DNA of 39,499 nucleotides from Actinomycetota bacterium (lineage in GTDB: Bacteria > Actinomycetota > Thermoleophilia > Gaiellales > Gaiellaceae), in NCBI GenBank assembly GCA_005883955.1, contig VAXH01000065.1, positions 1 through 39,499 on the forward strand, written 5' to 3'. A model generated the notes under the pieces. The model was not told where the DNA came from. It worked only from the letters and a program-made list of their open reading frames with translations, and made no database searches. This document shows positions 22,301 through 30,643 of the stretch, piece after piece. Both the position numbers and the translations under genes were made by a program. Positions within the stretch are counted from its first letter, which is position 1. Each line of letters opens with the position of its first letter.

Positions 22301-24991
22301 ATGCGGACGCTCCCGACCGGCACAGTCACCTTCCTGTTCAGCGACGTCGAGGGCTCGACACGGCTGCTGACCGAGCTGGGCGATCGATACGAAAAGGCCC
22401 TCCAGCAACACCGCGACCGCATGCGCGAGGCCTTCGCCCGTCACGGCGGGGTCGAAGTCGACACACAAGGCGACGCCTTCTTCTGTGCGTTCGCCAGCGC
22501 CCACGACGCCGTGGCCGCGGCCGAGGAGGCACAGCGGGGACTTGCGGGGAGCGCCATGCGGGTCCGGATCGGGCTGCACACGGGCGAGCCGAAGCTCGGA
22601 CGCGAGGGTTACCTCGGGATCGACGTCCACCGGGCCGCTCGCATCTGCTCGGCCGGCCATGGCGGTCAGGTGCTGCTCTCACAGACAACCTGGGACCTGT
22701 TGGCCAACGAGATCGACAGCGAGCTGGCTGTCCGTGACCTGGGCAAGAATCGACTGAAGGACCTGGCAGCACCGGAGCGGCTCTACCAGCTTCTCGCTCC
22801 AGGGCTCGAGAGTGAGTTTCCGGCGCTGAAGACGGTCGACAACCGCCCTACCAACCTGCCCCCACAGGCGACGCCGCTGATCGGCCGGGAGCACGAGCTG
22901 CAAGAGATCCAGCAAGCGCTCCTGCGTGAGCATGTCCGCCTCTTGACGCTTACCGGCGCCGGCGGAACCGGCAAGACTCGACTAGCACTGCAGCTGGCAG
23001 CCCAAGCGAGCGACCGCTTTCAAGCCGGTGTCTTTGCGGTATTCCTCGCGCCGTTCACAGACCCGGCGCTCGTCCTCCCGGCGCTGGCGCACGCTCTCAA
23101 GCTGCGCGAGGCACCCGGGCAGGACCTAACCGACACCCTCACGGAGTACCTACGGGATCGTGAGCTGCTCGCCTTGTTCGACAACTTCGAGCACCTACTG
23201 GCGGCGGCGACCGATCTTTCTACTCTCTTGGCGACTGCTCCGAGACTGAAGCTCATCGTCACCAGCCGAGCGCCGCTCCGCATCGGCGGTGAGCTCGAGT
23301 ATGCGCTCGAGCCACTCCTGAGCATCGACGCCAGGACGCTGTTCATCGAGCGAGCGCGGGCGGTCCGCGGTGGCTTCGACCCGGATGCCCACTCCGAGGC
23401 CGTGGGCACGATCTGTGAGCGGCTGGACTGCCTACCACTGGCACTCGAGCTTGCCGCTACGCGCGTGCGTTCCTTGACGCCGGAGTTGCTGCTCGAACGC
23501 CTCGACTCGGCTCTGGAACTGCTGACGTCGGGGGCGCGCGACGCTCAGGAGCGGCAGCAGACGCTGCGGGCGACGATTGAATGGAGCTACCGCCTGCTGA
23601 CGACGGATGACCAGGCGGTCTTCCGGAGCCTTGCCGTCTTCCGCGGCGGTTGGACGCTGGAAGCGGCCGAGGCGGTGTGCGACCTGCACGGCGATCTCGA
23701 AACGCCTGTGATCGACGCGCTCGACAGGCTCGTTGAGAACAGTCTCGTGCGTCCGGGTCGCGAGGTGGTGGACACGCCGCGCTTCTTCATCCTGGAAACG
23801 ATTCGCGAATATGCGGCCGAGCGCTTGGAAGAGGCCGGGGAGGGAGAACTTGCGCGCGAACGGCACGGCGAGTACTTCGTCACGTTCGCCGAGCGCGCCG
23901 AACCGGAGCTCATTCGCGCGGATCAGCGGCGGTGGCTGGTGCTCCTGAGGGCGGAGCTTCCGAACCTGCGAGCCGCGATGCACTCGTTGCTCGAGCGCGA
24001 AGCGGCAGAATCCGCCGCACGTGTAGCCGCGGCCCTCTTCAACTTCTGGGACTGGGAAGGGCATTTCTCCGAGGGCCGTAGCTGGCTGACGCGGGCGCTC
24101 GCCGCCGGCGACCTGGTCGACGGAGTCGCTGCCAAGGCACTCGATGCAGCGGCCTTTCTGTCGCTCCGCGAGGGTGACTTTTCCTCCGAGCTCGGCATGG
24201 CCGCGCGCGATCGCGCCGCGCGCGCGGACGACGCCGGCACGCTCGCTCGAGCTCTCGCGACGCTCGCATTCCGGGCGCTGTTCAGCGGCGACGCCGCCGA
24301 TCCGGAGGAGCTGGCGCGCGAAGCCGTGGCCGTCGCTTCGCGATCAACGGATCGTTGGGCGCTTGCGCAGGCCTACAAAGTGCTCGCCGGAGCCCTCATC
24401 GAGAGCGGGCGCGGCCGTGAGGCGGTCGAGGCTATGGAGGAAGCGCTTCGTCTCGCCGAGGAGCTCGGCGACATTCGGTACCAGCTCCTTTTCAGCTGCA
24501 ATTTGGCGGAGGTGACCCTCGTCGCGGGGGACCCTGAAGGCGCCCGGGAAATCGCTCGGCGCACGGCCGTGCGTGCCGAAGACAGCGCCGATCCGTACTG
24601 CACGGCCCACGCGCTCAACAACCTCGGGTGCGCCGAGTTGCTCGCCGAGAACCCCCGGCTTGCCGAGGCTTCGGCTTCGCTTCGCAGGGCCCTTGTGATG
24701 CTCGTCGAGTTTGGCGATCGCCGACACTCGACGACGTCGCTGATCGGCTTGGCTGCCGTCGGTGCGGCGCGCGGGGGCCAGGAGCGGGCACGGACGCTGT
24801 GGCGCGACGTTGCGAGCATCATGGAAGGGATGGCGGGCAGGCTCTGGACGATGGAGAGGATGGTCGCAGAGCGCTATCTCGATTCGATCGAGCGACCAGA
24901 GGAGGGCAGAGACGGCGGGCGGTCCTTCGAAGACGCTGTGGCTCTTGCCCTCGAAGCCACGGGAACAGGCGTCGAGCCCACGCGGCAGTGA
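22301..24991 (+). CDS. Adenylate/guanylate cyclase-domain STAND ATPase
   Basis: This 896-residue protein has three parts. Residues 5-165 are a class III nucleotidyl cyclase domain: TVTFLFSDVEGSTRLL with metal Asp15, DTQGDAFFCAF with Asp58, and IGLHTGEP. The transition-state Asn of V-N-R-A-A-R is His here (GIDVHRAARI), so cyclase activity is uncertain. Residues 195-520 form an NB-ARC-like STAND ATPase with Walker A GAGGTGKT (219-226) and LLALFDNFEHLL. The remainder is a helical TPR-like array. No LuxR helix-turn-helix is present, unlike many relatives. Such proteins act as ligand-triggered signalling switches. The gene fits exactly between two tRNA-Sec fragments. Confidence 0.85.
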   Translation: MRTLPTGTVTFLFSDVEGSTRLLTELGDRYEKALQQHRDRMREAFARHGGVEVDTQGDAFFCAFASAHDAVAAAEEAQRGLAGSAMRVRIGLHTGEPKLGREGYLGIDVHRAARICSAGHGGQVLLSQTTWDLLANEIDSELAVRDLGKNRLKDLAAPERLYQLLAPGLESEFPALKTVDNRPTNLPPQATPLIGREHELQEIQQALLREHVRLLTLTGAGGTGKTRLALQLAAQASDRFQAGVFAVFLAPFTDPALVLPALAHALKLREAPGQDLTDTLTEYLRDRELLALFDNFEHLLAAATDLSTLLATAPRLKLIVTSRAPLRIGGELEYALEPLLSIDARTLFIERARAVRGGFDPDAHSEAVGTICERLDCLPLALELAATRVRSLTPELLLERLDSALELLTSGARDAQERQQTLRATIEWSYRLLTTDDQAVFRSLAVFRGGWTLEAAEAVCDLHGDLETPVIDALDRLVENSLVRPGREVVDTPRFFILETIREYAAERLEEAGEGELARERHGEYFVTFAERAEPELIRADQRRWLVLLRAELPNLRAAMHSLLEREAAESAARVAAALFNFWDWEGHFSEGRSWLTRALAAGDLVDGVAAKALDAAAFLSLREGDFSSELGMAARDRAARADDAGTLARALATLAFRALFSGDAADPEELAREAVAVASRSTDRWALAQAYKVLAGALIESGRGREAVEAMEEALRLAEELGDIRYQLLFSCNLAEVTLVAGDPEGAREIARRTAVRAEDSADPYCTAHALNNLGCAELLAENPRLAEASASLRRALVMLVEFGDRRHSTTSLIGLAAVGAARGGQERARTLWRDVASIMEGMAGRLWTMERMVAERYLDSIERPEEGRDGGRSFEDAVALALEATGTGVEPTRQ

Positions 24992-25007
24992 GAGCGACAG
25001 CACTCAA

Positions 25008-25070
25008 CGGAGCGGCGCCGGAGTTCGAACCGACCGAGCGTGGGGCTGCCACGCCGCACCGGTTTTGAAG
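25008..25070 (-). repeat. Near-perfect 3'-half copy of tRNA-Sec (attachment site)
   Basis: This 63-base segment matches 36127-36188 of the tRNA-Sec gene, from the discriminator base through the acceptor 3' strand, T arm and variable arm to the anticodon, with a single extra base in the T loop. Beyond the anticodon loop the match stops abruptly. It has the same orientation as the intact gene. This is the expected product of site-specific integration into the 3' half of a tRNA gene. Confidence 0.85.
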
Positions 25071-25132
25071 CCTTGCAAGAAGAACGTCCTGAATGGCTTA
25101 TCCAAGCCAGACCGTGGAGTCTTCGCCGCGGT

Positions 25133-25160
25133 GCGCGCCAGTCTGCGCGCCGGTTCCGCG
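25133..25160. repeat. GCGCGCCAGTC motif, copy 2
   Basis: The segment GCGCGCCAGTCTGCGCGCC followed by GGTTCCGCG matches 35997-36022 except for two single-base gaps, and in part 22122-22136. It lies about 60 bases inside the 11-kb module from the displaced tRNA-Sec copy. It may be an integrase arm site or a remnant of element ends. Confidence 0.45.
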
Positions 25161-25165
25161 ACTCA

Positions 25166-25474
25166 CTATCGAGCCGCCGCAGGGTGCCCGAACGTCAGCT
25201 TGATGGAGGCTTCAAGCGAGCCCTTCGCGACAAACCAGACTTGGCCTTCGGCTCCGATCGTGAGATCAATCTCCAGGGTCTGGAGTCCGAAGCCGCCCAC
25301 CGCGCCGTCGGGCCCTGCGGCCACTGGGAGGATCGCATCACGAATCTCCTCAAGCTGACTCCGGAGCTTCCCCAGGTCAACTCCCCCGGGTTTACCGGCC
25401 CAGAAGGCTTCGCCTTCCGCCGTCACTTGTACAGGGCTCTCGGTGCTGAGGTCGATGACGCCGTAGTTCTCCAT
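25166..25474 (-). CDS. Trypco/Pepco-like small protein
   Basis: The 102-residue protein starts at an ATG with AAGGAGG 6 bases upstream. It reads as an N-terminal strand pair, a helix (DLGKLRSQLEEIRDAILPVA), then FGLQTLEIDLTIGAEGQVWFVAKGS and a final EASIKLTF strand. This layout resembles the trypsin- or peptidase-co-occurring domains (Trypco, Pepco; CU044_2847-type proteins) described in actinobacterial conflict systems, often near STAND ATPases. The resemblance is from memory of the pattern and is tentative. It converges on the STAND cyclase gene, with the tRNA-Sec fragment between the two. Confidence 0.5.
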   Translation of the reverse strand: MENYGVIDLSTESPVQVTAEGEAFWAGKPGGVDLGKLRSQLEEIRDAILPVAAGPDGAVGGFGLQTLEIDLTIGAEGQVWFVAKGSLEASIKLTFGHPAAAR

Positions 25475-25660
25475 CTGCCGCCTCCTTGCGGACGAGCCTT
25501 TCTTCTTGTTGCAGGTGTGTCAAGGTCACTGCGCGCCCAGCGACGGTTCACGCGCCACCCCGCGCGGACTTGGCTGCCTGTGCCGAGTCGCTAGCGCGAC
25601 GAGCGGCAGCACGCCGAGAGCAGTCATAATTCGTTTGATGTCTGTTCTGACAACAAAGCC

Positions 25661-25994
25661 GTGACCGAGACCCGATACCTCGTTCCCGGGGGCGCCCAGT
25701 GGGCAGTCTGGGACGACGCCAACGGCGTCCTGAGCTGCATGACCGACGAGGACGTCGTCGAGAACGCCCGGGAGAACCAGCGGGAGCTAGGGACGAGTTC
25801 GGCGACCCGCGCGGGCTCCCGCCCGACCCGACGCCGGAGGAGGCGTGGGAGTTCGTCACGGTGCTGTGGGAGGGCGACCCGGGTGGCCGCGGCTGGCAGG
25901 TCCGAATCCCGCCTGGCGGCACGTGGGACACCCCGGCTACTGAAACAGTTGGCCGGCTACACGTCGCGCGTCACGCGCTTGACCCTCGCTCGTG
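25661..25994 (+). pseudogene. Frameshifted small hypothetical gene
   Basis: A GTG start at 25661 opens TETRYLVPGGAQWAVWDDAN and ENARENQREL in one frame. After CTA at 25787-25789 the coding pattern continues in another frame as DEFGDPRGLPPDPTPEEAW, EFVTVLWEGDPGGRGWQ and so on to a stop near 25993. Joining the two gives a smooth protein of about 110 residues, so one base seems to have been lost (or two gained) near 25790. The family is not recognised. A sequencing error would give the same picture. Confidence 0.45.
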
Positions 25995-26684
25995 AAGTGG
26001 CGATATTCAGCGGTCATGCGCGGTAAGACCGCGAGGTGCGCCCGAGCTACGAGCGTCGCCGTATTTCTGTTGACGGTCGGTGTGGGCTGTGGTTCGAGCA
26101 GTCACGTCGCTGGTACGTCCGCCCCTGCCACGGTGACGGTGGAGACGAAGGCTCGGAAGCCCTCCCACTTGACCTCGACGGCGCTTGCAGGGCAATGGAA
26201 CCGGCTTAACTCCGACAGGTCAAACCCAGCACCGGAGCACGAGCATCTGGACTGCAGCCAGGGCGACGGCGCAAAAGCACGAACGAGCGCCGATACGTGG
26301 CGCTGTCGTTACGACAAGATCCCGCAGCCGACTCTGAACTTCCACTGGAACAGCACTCACGGCTCCTTCAGCGGTAAGGACGCCACGGCGACATGGTCGT
26401 GTCCCTCCTGGGTCCCAGCAGGAATTTGTACGAATGTCGTTCAGGTCGTCGAGGGAAAGATGGCGTTCTTCCATCCACCGATACGCCATCCACTGTTTAC
26501 CGTCGTGGAAGACCTCGTCGTAAGCCACACTGGCAACGGCCAACGGCTTTATGTGTACTGGGCCCAGCAGTTCGAATGCCCGTGGTTCAGGACGTTCGCC
26601 GCCGCACAGGCAGCGAACCCACTTCCGCTGCCGTTCAACGGCACATGGCCGCGACAAGACTGCGTGTTTGCCCGCCCAAGCTGA
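25992..26684 (+). CDS. Putative secreted or lipid-anchored protein
   Basis: The 230-residue frame has a hydrophobic stretch near the start (SVAVFLLTVGVGCGSSS) in which VGVGC could be a weak lipobox; the -3 residue is Gly rather than Leu. The likely start is the ATG at 26016 or the GTG at 25992. The mature part has several Cys residues (LDCSQG, WRCRYD, WSCPSW, GICTN, ECPWF, DCVF), suggesting disulfides outside the cell. It is rich in Trp and His and less GC-biased than its neighbours, which fits recent transfer. No family is recognised. Confidence 0.55.
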   Translation: MKWRYSAVMRGKTARCARATSVAVFLLTVGVGCGSSSHVAGTSAPATVTVETKARKPSHLTSTALAGQWNRLNSDRSNPAPEHEHLDCSQGDGAKARTSADTWRCRYDKIPQPTLNFHWNSTHGSFSGKDATATWSCPSWVPAGICTNVVQVVEGKMAFFHPPIRHPLFTVVEDLVVSHTGNGQRLYVYWAQQFECPWFRTFAAAQAANPLPLPFNGTWPRQDCVFARPS

Positions 26685-26721
26685 ACAAGCTTGCGAATTT
26701 CCTCCTCGGGGAGCGTCCTGT

Positions 26722-26817
26722 CTGACGACGCCGCGCCTGCGCATTTCGGTGGCGCTCCATCCGGAACGGGAGGACGTCGATCGGCTCTTGGAGGCGCTCC
26801 CGGCCGCCCTCGACTGA
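26722..26817 (+). pseudogene. C-terminal remnant of a PLP aminotransferase
   Basis: Codons here read LTTPRLRISVALHPERED then VDRLLEALPAALD and a stop. This is the usual last strand and helix of class V aminotransferases and related fold-type I enzymes (R-x-S-x-x-x-x-x-x-x-E-D-V-D-R-L-L-E-A-L). Nothing upstream in the frame resembles the rest of such an enzyme, so only the tail survives. Confidence 0.4.
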
Positions 26818-26872
26818 GATGCGGCAGCCGTGCAAATGTTCGCCCACACCAGGGAGCGGGTAGGCGCTGCGT

Positions 26873-27835
26873 ATGCGAAGCGTTCTCGCCGCCGCCGCGG
26901 CCTTGACGCGTCTGCACGCGGGCGGAAGTGGCACCCCCTGGCGCACGGCTCGTCCGTCCGACTCCGTGGCGAAGCCAAGTGCCGTCTCGGAAACATGGGA
27001 TTTCCGGGCGGTCGCTCCGAATGGGCGGCGCGCGATCGTCGTTCGGTTCTGGACGAAGGACAACCCGTACTACATCGAGTGGCTGTGGTACCAGCGGCGG
27101 GGCGTCGCCAGCTACACCGTCCGCGTCGAGCCGGCGGCGCATTCGGGGCCGGGCGTCAGCATGAAGGAGCCGTTCGGACACGGCTCGATCCGGCACGTGG
27201 GCTCGCGCTGGCTGCTCGATGCCTACGGGTCAACGAATGCATCGCGCGCGCACCTCGTGCTCCGCGCGCTCCGTCGCGGACTGACCGTCGGGCCACTGCC
27301 GGCGTCCGACGGCCGAGCGGCTTGGCTGAGCGTCGTCGCTACCGGCCTTGTCGACGGCGTCGTCGAGACGCCGAGCGGCACGATCTCTCTGCGCGGCTGG
27401 TACGGAGCACACGTGCACGAGTGGGCGACCTACCGCCACTCCGATTCGCGGGCCTATGTCCGCCGCGACCTCGCCTTGATCTGGCGGAGCCAGCATGACA
27501 TCCGCCTGGTCTGGGGGCTCGAGCCGTTCCGTGGGCCGGCACAGGTGACCGAGCCGGACGACTCCGTCTGGCGAGGCGTACGCGCACGGCTCGGCGCAAG
27601 CCGATCCGCGTGCGCAGCGCGCGTTCGGCGCTGGCGCCTACAACCGGGTCCCCTGAGCTATGTCGTGCCGACGACGAGGCTGAGGGCGAGCTGCGGAGGC
27701 GCGCCGCTCGCCGTGCGCCATCCCGACGGCGGGGTCGGCGGCACCCCCTGGGTTTTTGGCGAGACCTTCACCGGCCTGGCCACCTCGAACATCGGCGGCG
27801 TCGGCTTCCTCGAGGAGACGGTTCCGGCGTGGTGA
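26873..27835 (+). CDS. AttH/CrtC-like lipocalin-fold protein
   Basis: The 320-residue frame starts MRSVLAAAAALTRL. It then shows SETWDFRAVAPNGRRAIVVRFWTKDN, a pattern seen at the first strands of AttH-like and carotenoid 1,2-hydratase (CrtC) proteins, and later SGTISLRGWYGAHVHEWATY, which resembles the family's G-x-x-Y-x-D-H-x-W-G region. Many Trp and Tyr residues and long beta strands fit a double lipocalin-like barrel. The assignment is tentative and the substrate unknown. No signal peptide is certain; a start at a later codon is possible. Confidence 0.5.
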   Translation: MRSVLAAAAALTRLHAGGSGTPWRTARPSDSVAKPSAVSETWDFRAVAPNGRRAIVVRFWTKDNPYYIEWLWYQRRGVASYTVRVEPAAHSGPGVSMKEPFGHGSIRHVGSRWLLDAYGSTNASRAHLVLRALRRGLTVGPLPASDGRAAWLSVVATGLVDGVVETPSGTISLRGWYGAHVHEWATYRHSDSRAYVRRDLALIWRSQHDIRLVWGLEPFRGPAQVTEPDDSVWRGVRARLGASRSACAARVRRWRLQPGPLSYVVPTTRLRASCGGAPLAVRHPDGGVGGTPWVFGETFTGLATSNIGGVGFLEETVPAW

Positions 27836-28550
27836 GGTCGACGACGGTGAGAGTGTCGCCGCGACCGACACGGCGGGCGCGGCTCTCGGCGGTCGGGATC
27901 TCCACAGATGCGAAGCGGAGCGATCTGGGATCGAACCAGCCGGTGGCGTGTTTCGGACGCACGGCGACAATGCGGCCCTATCGAGCGAGACACGTTCGAA
28001 CACGAACACGCCTTCCGGCGGCTTCCCCGCGAGATCGTCTACGACGTGAGAGCCAAATGGCAGGACGCGGGCATTCCAGCAACGCGAAACCCAGGGTCGC
28101 CCCGTCCACCGCACCGGTAAACGGCATCAGCGTCAAGCCTGTCTCCGCAGATGGCCCATAACCAAGTGGATTCCGCGGCACCTCGCCTGCCGACCTGAAC
28201 TGGCAGGGGTGCGGTGGGGTGGGTGGTACCCCGGCGCGCGCCCACGGCTCGAAGGGCTTGGCCTCCAAGCTTCGCTGTAAACAGACCTCGCGAAGGTCGA
28301 GCCGCAGGATCGCGTTTACGCCTGCCCTGCGCAGTCAAGCAAGCCGGGCCACCAACTTCCACAGTTGGCGATCACGCCTCGAGACCGCTCCCGATGCGCG
28401 CTTTGAGACTGTGGTCGGATCGTCGTCGGGTGAGTAAAGGCCAGATCCGAACCGAATCCGGCTCCGCCTCGAGCGCAGCCGTGGCAAGGGGTGGCACGCC
28501 GGGGCGGGCAGAATCGTGCGCCGGAGTCACGCGCCGTTAAGTGCGAACAT
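27836..28550. other. 715-base region without a convincing gene
   Basis: Several short frames are open but none has a good start signal or a recognisable family. A T-arm-like string (GGTTCGATCCC on the minus strand near 27930) does not extend to a tRNA. Codons at about 27983-28060 (EHAFRRLPREIVYD) faintly recall IS21 transposases. The stretch probably holds decayed DNA plus the dinB promoter at its right end. Confidence 0.4.
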
Positions 28551-28557
28551 ATGTTCG
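28544..28557. promoter_or_regulatory. LexA (SOS) box overlapping the dinB start
   Basis: CGAACATATGTTCG is a perfect 14-bp palindrome matching the GAACN4GTTC LexA operator. Its ATG (28551-28553) is the best start codon of dinB, so bound LexA would cover the initiation region. A transcript starting close to here would be nearly leaderless. Confidence 0.85.
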
Positions 28558-29747
28558 TGAAACAAGAGCCGACGATCCTGCACGCCGACGTCGACGCCTT
28601 CTTCGCGGCGGTCGAGCAGCGGGATGATCCGAGCCTGCGCGGATTGCCGGTGATCGTCGGTACATGGGTCGTGCTCGCGGCCAGCTACGAGGCCAAGGCG
28701 CAAGGCGTCCGCACGGCGATGGGCGTCGCGGGCGCCCGCCGCCTGTGCCCCAACGCCCTCGTGGTCGAGCCACGCATGTCGGCCTACTCCGAGGCGAGCA
28801 AGGCGCTCTACCGGGTCTTTGAGGACACGGCGCCGCTCGTCGAGGGCCTCTCGATCGACGAGGCGTTCCTCGACGTCCGCGGGGTCAGGCGGCTCTCCGG
28901 CAGGCCGACCGAGATCGCCACGCGGCTCCGCGCGGAGGTCCGCGAGCGTGTTGGGTTGCCGATCACCGTCGGGATCGCGAGGACGAAGTTCCTGGCGAAG
29001 GTCGCAAGCGGGGTCGCCAAGCCCAACGGCCTACTCGTCGTGCCGCCGGAAGGAGAGCTCGCCTTTCTCTATCCGCTCCCGGTCGAGCGCCTCTGGGGTG
29101 TCGGCCACGTCACAGCAGCGAAGCTCCACCAGCTCGGGATCAGGACCGTCGGCCAGGTCGCGGAGCTCGCCGAGCCGACACTCGTCTCGCTGCTCGGCCG
29201 GGCCTCGGGCCGGCACTTGCACGCGCTTGCGCACAACCGCGATCCTCGGCCGGTGCAGGCACGCCGCCGCCGGCGCTCGATCGGAGCGCAGCGAGCGCTC
29301 GGCCGCTCACCCAAGTCGCTCGAGGACGTCGATGCCGCACTCGTCGGCCTGGTCGAGCGCGTGACCCGGCGGATGCGCGCCGCGGGCCGGGTCGGCCGCA
29401 CCGTGGTGCTTCGCCTGCGCTTCGAGGACTTCTCTCGCGCAACCCGCTCGCAGACACTGCACCGGGCGACCGCGAACACGCAGACGATCCTCGACACCGC
29501 GCGCGCGCTGCTTGCGGTCGCGGCGCCGTTGATCGAGCGCCGAGGGATCACGCTCGTCGGGATCGCCGTCGGCAACCTCGACGACGTCCGGCTCCTGCAG
29601 CTGCCGCTCCCGTTCGACCGGCGAAGCAGCGATTCCCTCGATGCCGCACTGGACGCGATCTGGCTGCGCTTCGGCTCGACGGCGATCACCCGCGCCGTGC
29701 TGCTCGAACGCAGCCGAGGAATCACGGTTCCGCTGCTTCCCGACTAA
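28551..29747 (+). CDS. dinB: DNA polymerase IV (Y family)
   Basis: This 398-residue translesion polymerase has PTILHADVDAFFAAVEQRDDP (catalytic Asp13), YEAKAQGVRTAM, and LSIDEAFLDV (Asp103, Glu104). ARTKFLAKVASGVAKP, the helix-hairpin-helix thumb (ERLWGVGHVTAAKLHQLGI) and the little-finger domain follow. QLPLPF near the C-terminus is a probable sliding-clamp binding motif. The frame is open to 28491, but the conserved part and the box position favour ATG at 28551. No ribosome-binding site is evident, consistent with a leaderless message. It is followed 19 bases later by a second SOS box and the exonuclease locus, forming a DNA-damage cassette. Confidence 0.95.
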   Translation: MFVKQEPTILHADVDAFFAAVEQRDDPSLRGLPVIVGTWVVLAASYEAKAQGVRTAMGVAGARRLCPNALVVEPRMSAYSEASKALYRVFEDTAPLVEGLSIDEAFLDVRGVRRLSGRPTEIATRLRAEVRERVGLPITVGIARTKFLAKVASGVAKPNGLLVVPPEGELAFLYPLPVERLWGVGHVTAAKLHQLGIRTVGQVAELAEPTLVSLLGRASGRHLHALAHNRDPRPVQARRRRRSIGAQRALGRSPKSLEDVDAALVGLVERVTRRMRAAGRVGRTVVLRLRFEDFSRATRSQTLHRATANTQTILDTARALLAVAAPLIERRGITLVGIAVGNLDDVRLLQLPLPFDRRSSDSLDAALDAIWLRFGSTAITRAVLLERSRGITVPLLPD

Positions 29748-29760
29748 CCCGCTGGCTTGC

Positions 29761-29782
29761 AAAGCGAACATATGTTCGCTTT
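29761..29782. promoter_or_regulatory. Extended 22-bp palindromic LexA (SOS) box
   Basis: The core GAACATATGTTC (29766-29777) is embedded in a perfect 22-bp palindrome with AAAGC and GCTTT arms. It lies 9 bases before the ATG of the exonuclease gene. It is the strongest SOS operator in the window. Confidence 0.88.
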
Positions 29783-29791
29783 CATCTAAGA

Positions 29792-30643
29792 ATGCAACTC
29801 GCGCTCGACGCGCTCGACCGGCTCGTGGACACGCTCGAGGAGCGTGGCCCGCTCTCGGCCGTTGAGGCGGCTCGCTCGCTCTTTGCCACCTCGTCGATCT
29901 CGAACGGCCTCGCCTGCTCGCTGCTCAGCGATGCGACAGCCGGCGACAGCCGGCTCGTCTGCAACGGCGCCACGGTCTCGCTGACCGAAAGCCGGGCCGA
30001 TCCGCTGCTGGAGGACGCCGAGTTCGTCGTCTTCGACCTCGAGACGACCGGGCTGTCCGCAGCACGCAACCAGATCTGCGAGCTCGGCGCAGTCCGCGTG
30101 CGGGCGCTGGAGCTGGTCGACTCTTACCAGTCGCTCGTCAATCCGAGGGTCGCGCTCCCCGAGCCGGTCGCGCGGCTGACGGGGCTGCGCGAGCAGGAGC
30201 TTCGGCACGCGCCCTCGGTCGCCACCGTTCTCCGCCGCTTCCTCGACTTCGCGGGCGACGATCTCCTGGTCGCCCACAACGCGCGTTTCGACCAGGGTTT
30301 CCTCGAAGGGCAGCTCCTGCGCGTTCACGGCCGGCGGCTGTCCGAGCCCCCGCTCTGCACGGCCGCGCTCGCCCGCCGTCTGCTCGAGGGCCGCGTGCGC
30401 CGGGTCGGCCTCGCCTCCCTCGCGAACTTCTTCGGCGTCTCAACCCGGCCCTGCCACCGCGCTCTCCCCGATGCCGAGGCCACGGCCGAGGTGCTCGTGC
30501 ACCTGATCGGACTCGCGCAGGAGCTGGGGGCGAGAAGGCTCTCCGAATTGCGCGCGCTTGCCGCTCCGCGGAAGCGCCGGGTCTACGACAAGCGCTCGCT
30601 CGCGCGGCGCTCCCACCCGGCCAGGCGTCTACCTCTTCCGTGA
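29792..30643 (+). CDS. DEDDh exonuclease (DnaQ-like), N-terminal part of a split DNA repair gene
   Basis: The 283-residue frame has an N-terminal helical domain (LALDALDRLVDTLEERG), then a DnaQ-like exonuclease: FVVFDLETTGLS with Asp82 and Glu84, LVAHNARFDQGFLE with Asp167, and CHRALPDAEATAEVL with His222 and Asp227. This is the epsilon-type 3'-5' exonuclease fold. In many actinobacteria this domain is fused to a UvrC-like GIY-YIG nuclease. Here the frame ends at 30643, but the GIY-YIG part continues in the next frame, and reading KRSLA then GAPTRPGVYLFRD joins them smoothly after one extra base near 30605. So this is either a frameshifted fusion or two overlapping genes. An SOS box controls it. 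Confidence 0.85.
   Translation: MQLALDALDRLVDTLEERGPLSAVEAARSLFATSSISNGLACSLLSDATAGDSRLVCNGATVSLTESRADPLLEDAEFVVFDLETTGLSAARNQICELGAVRVRALELVDSYQSLVNPRVALPEPVARLTGLREQELRHAPSVATVLRRFLDFAGDDLLVAHNARFDQGFLEGQLLRVHGRRLSEPPLCTAALARRLLEGRVRRVGLASLANFFGVSTRPCHRALPDAEATAEVLVHLIGLAQELGARRLSELRALAAPRKRRVYDKRSLARRSHPARRLPLP

Noticed and set aside
27918-27945. tRNA-like T arm (GGTTCGATCCC on the minus strand)
   Set aside because: The T stem has a mismatch, and no acceptor, D or anticodon arm can be found upstream, so it is not a tRNA gene.
27983-28060. Possible IS21 transposase fragment (EHAFRRLPREIVYD)
   Set aside because: The match is short, lacks the following D-N motif, and the surrounding frames show no transposase; chance is likely.
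28039-28362. Open minus-strand frame of 107 codons
   Set aside because: No ribosome-binding site, arginine-rich shadow-like composition and no known family.
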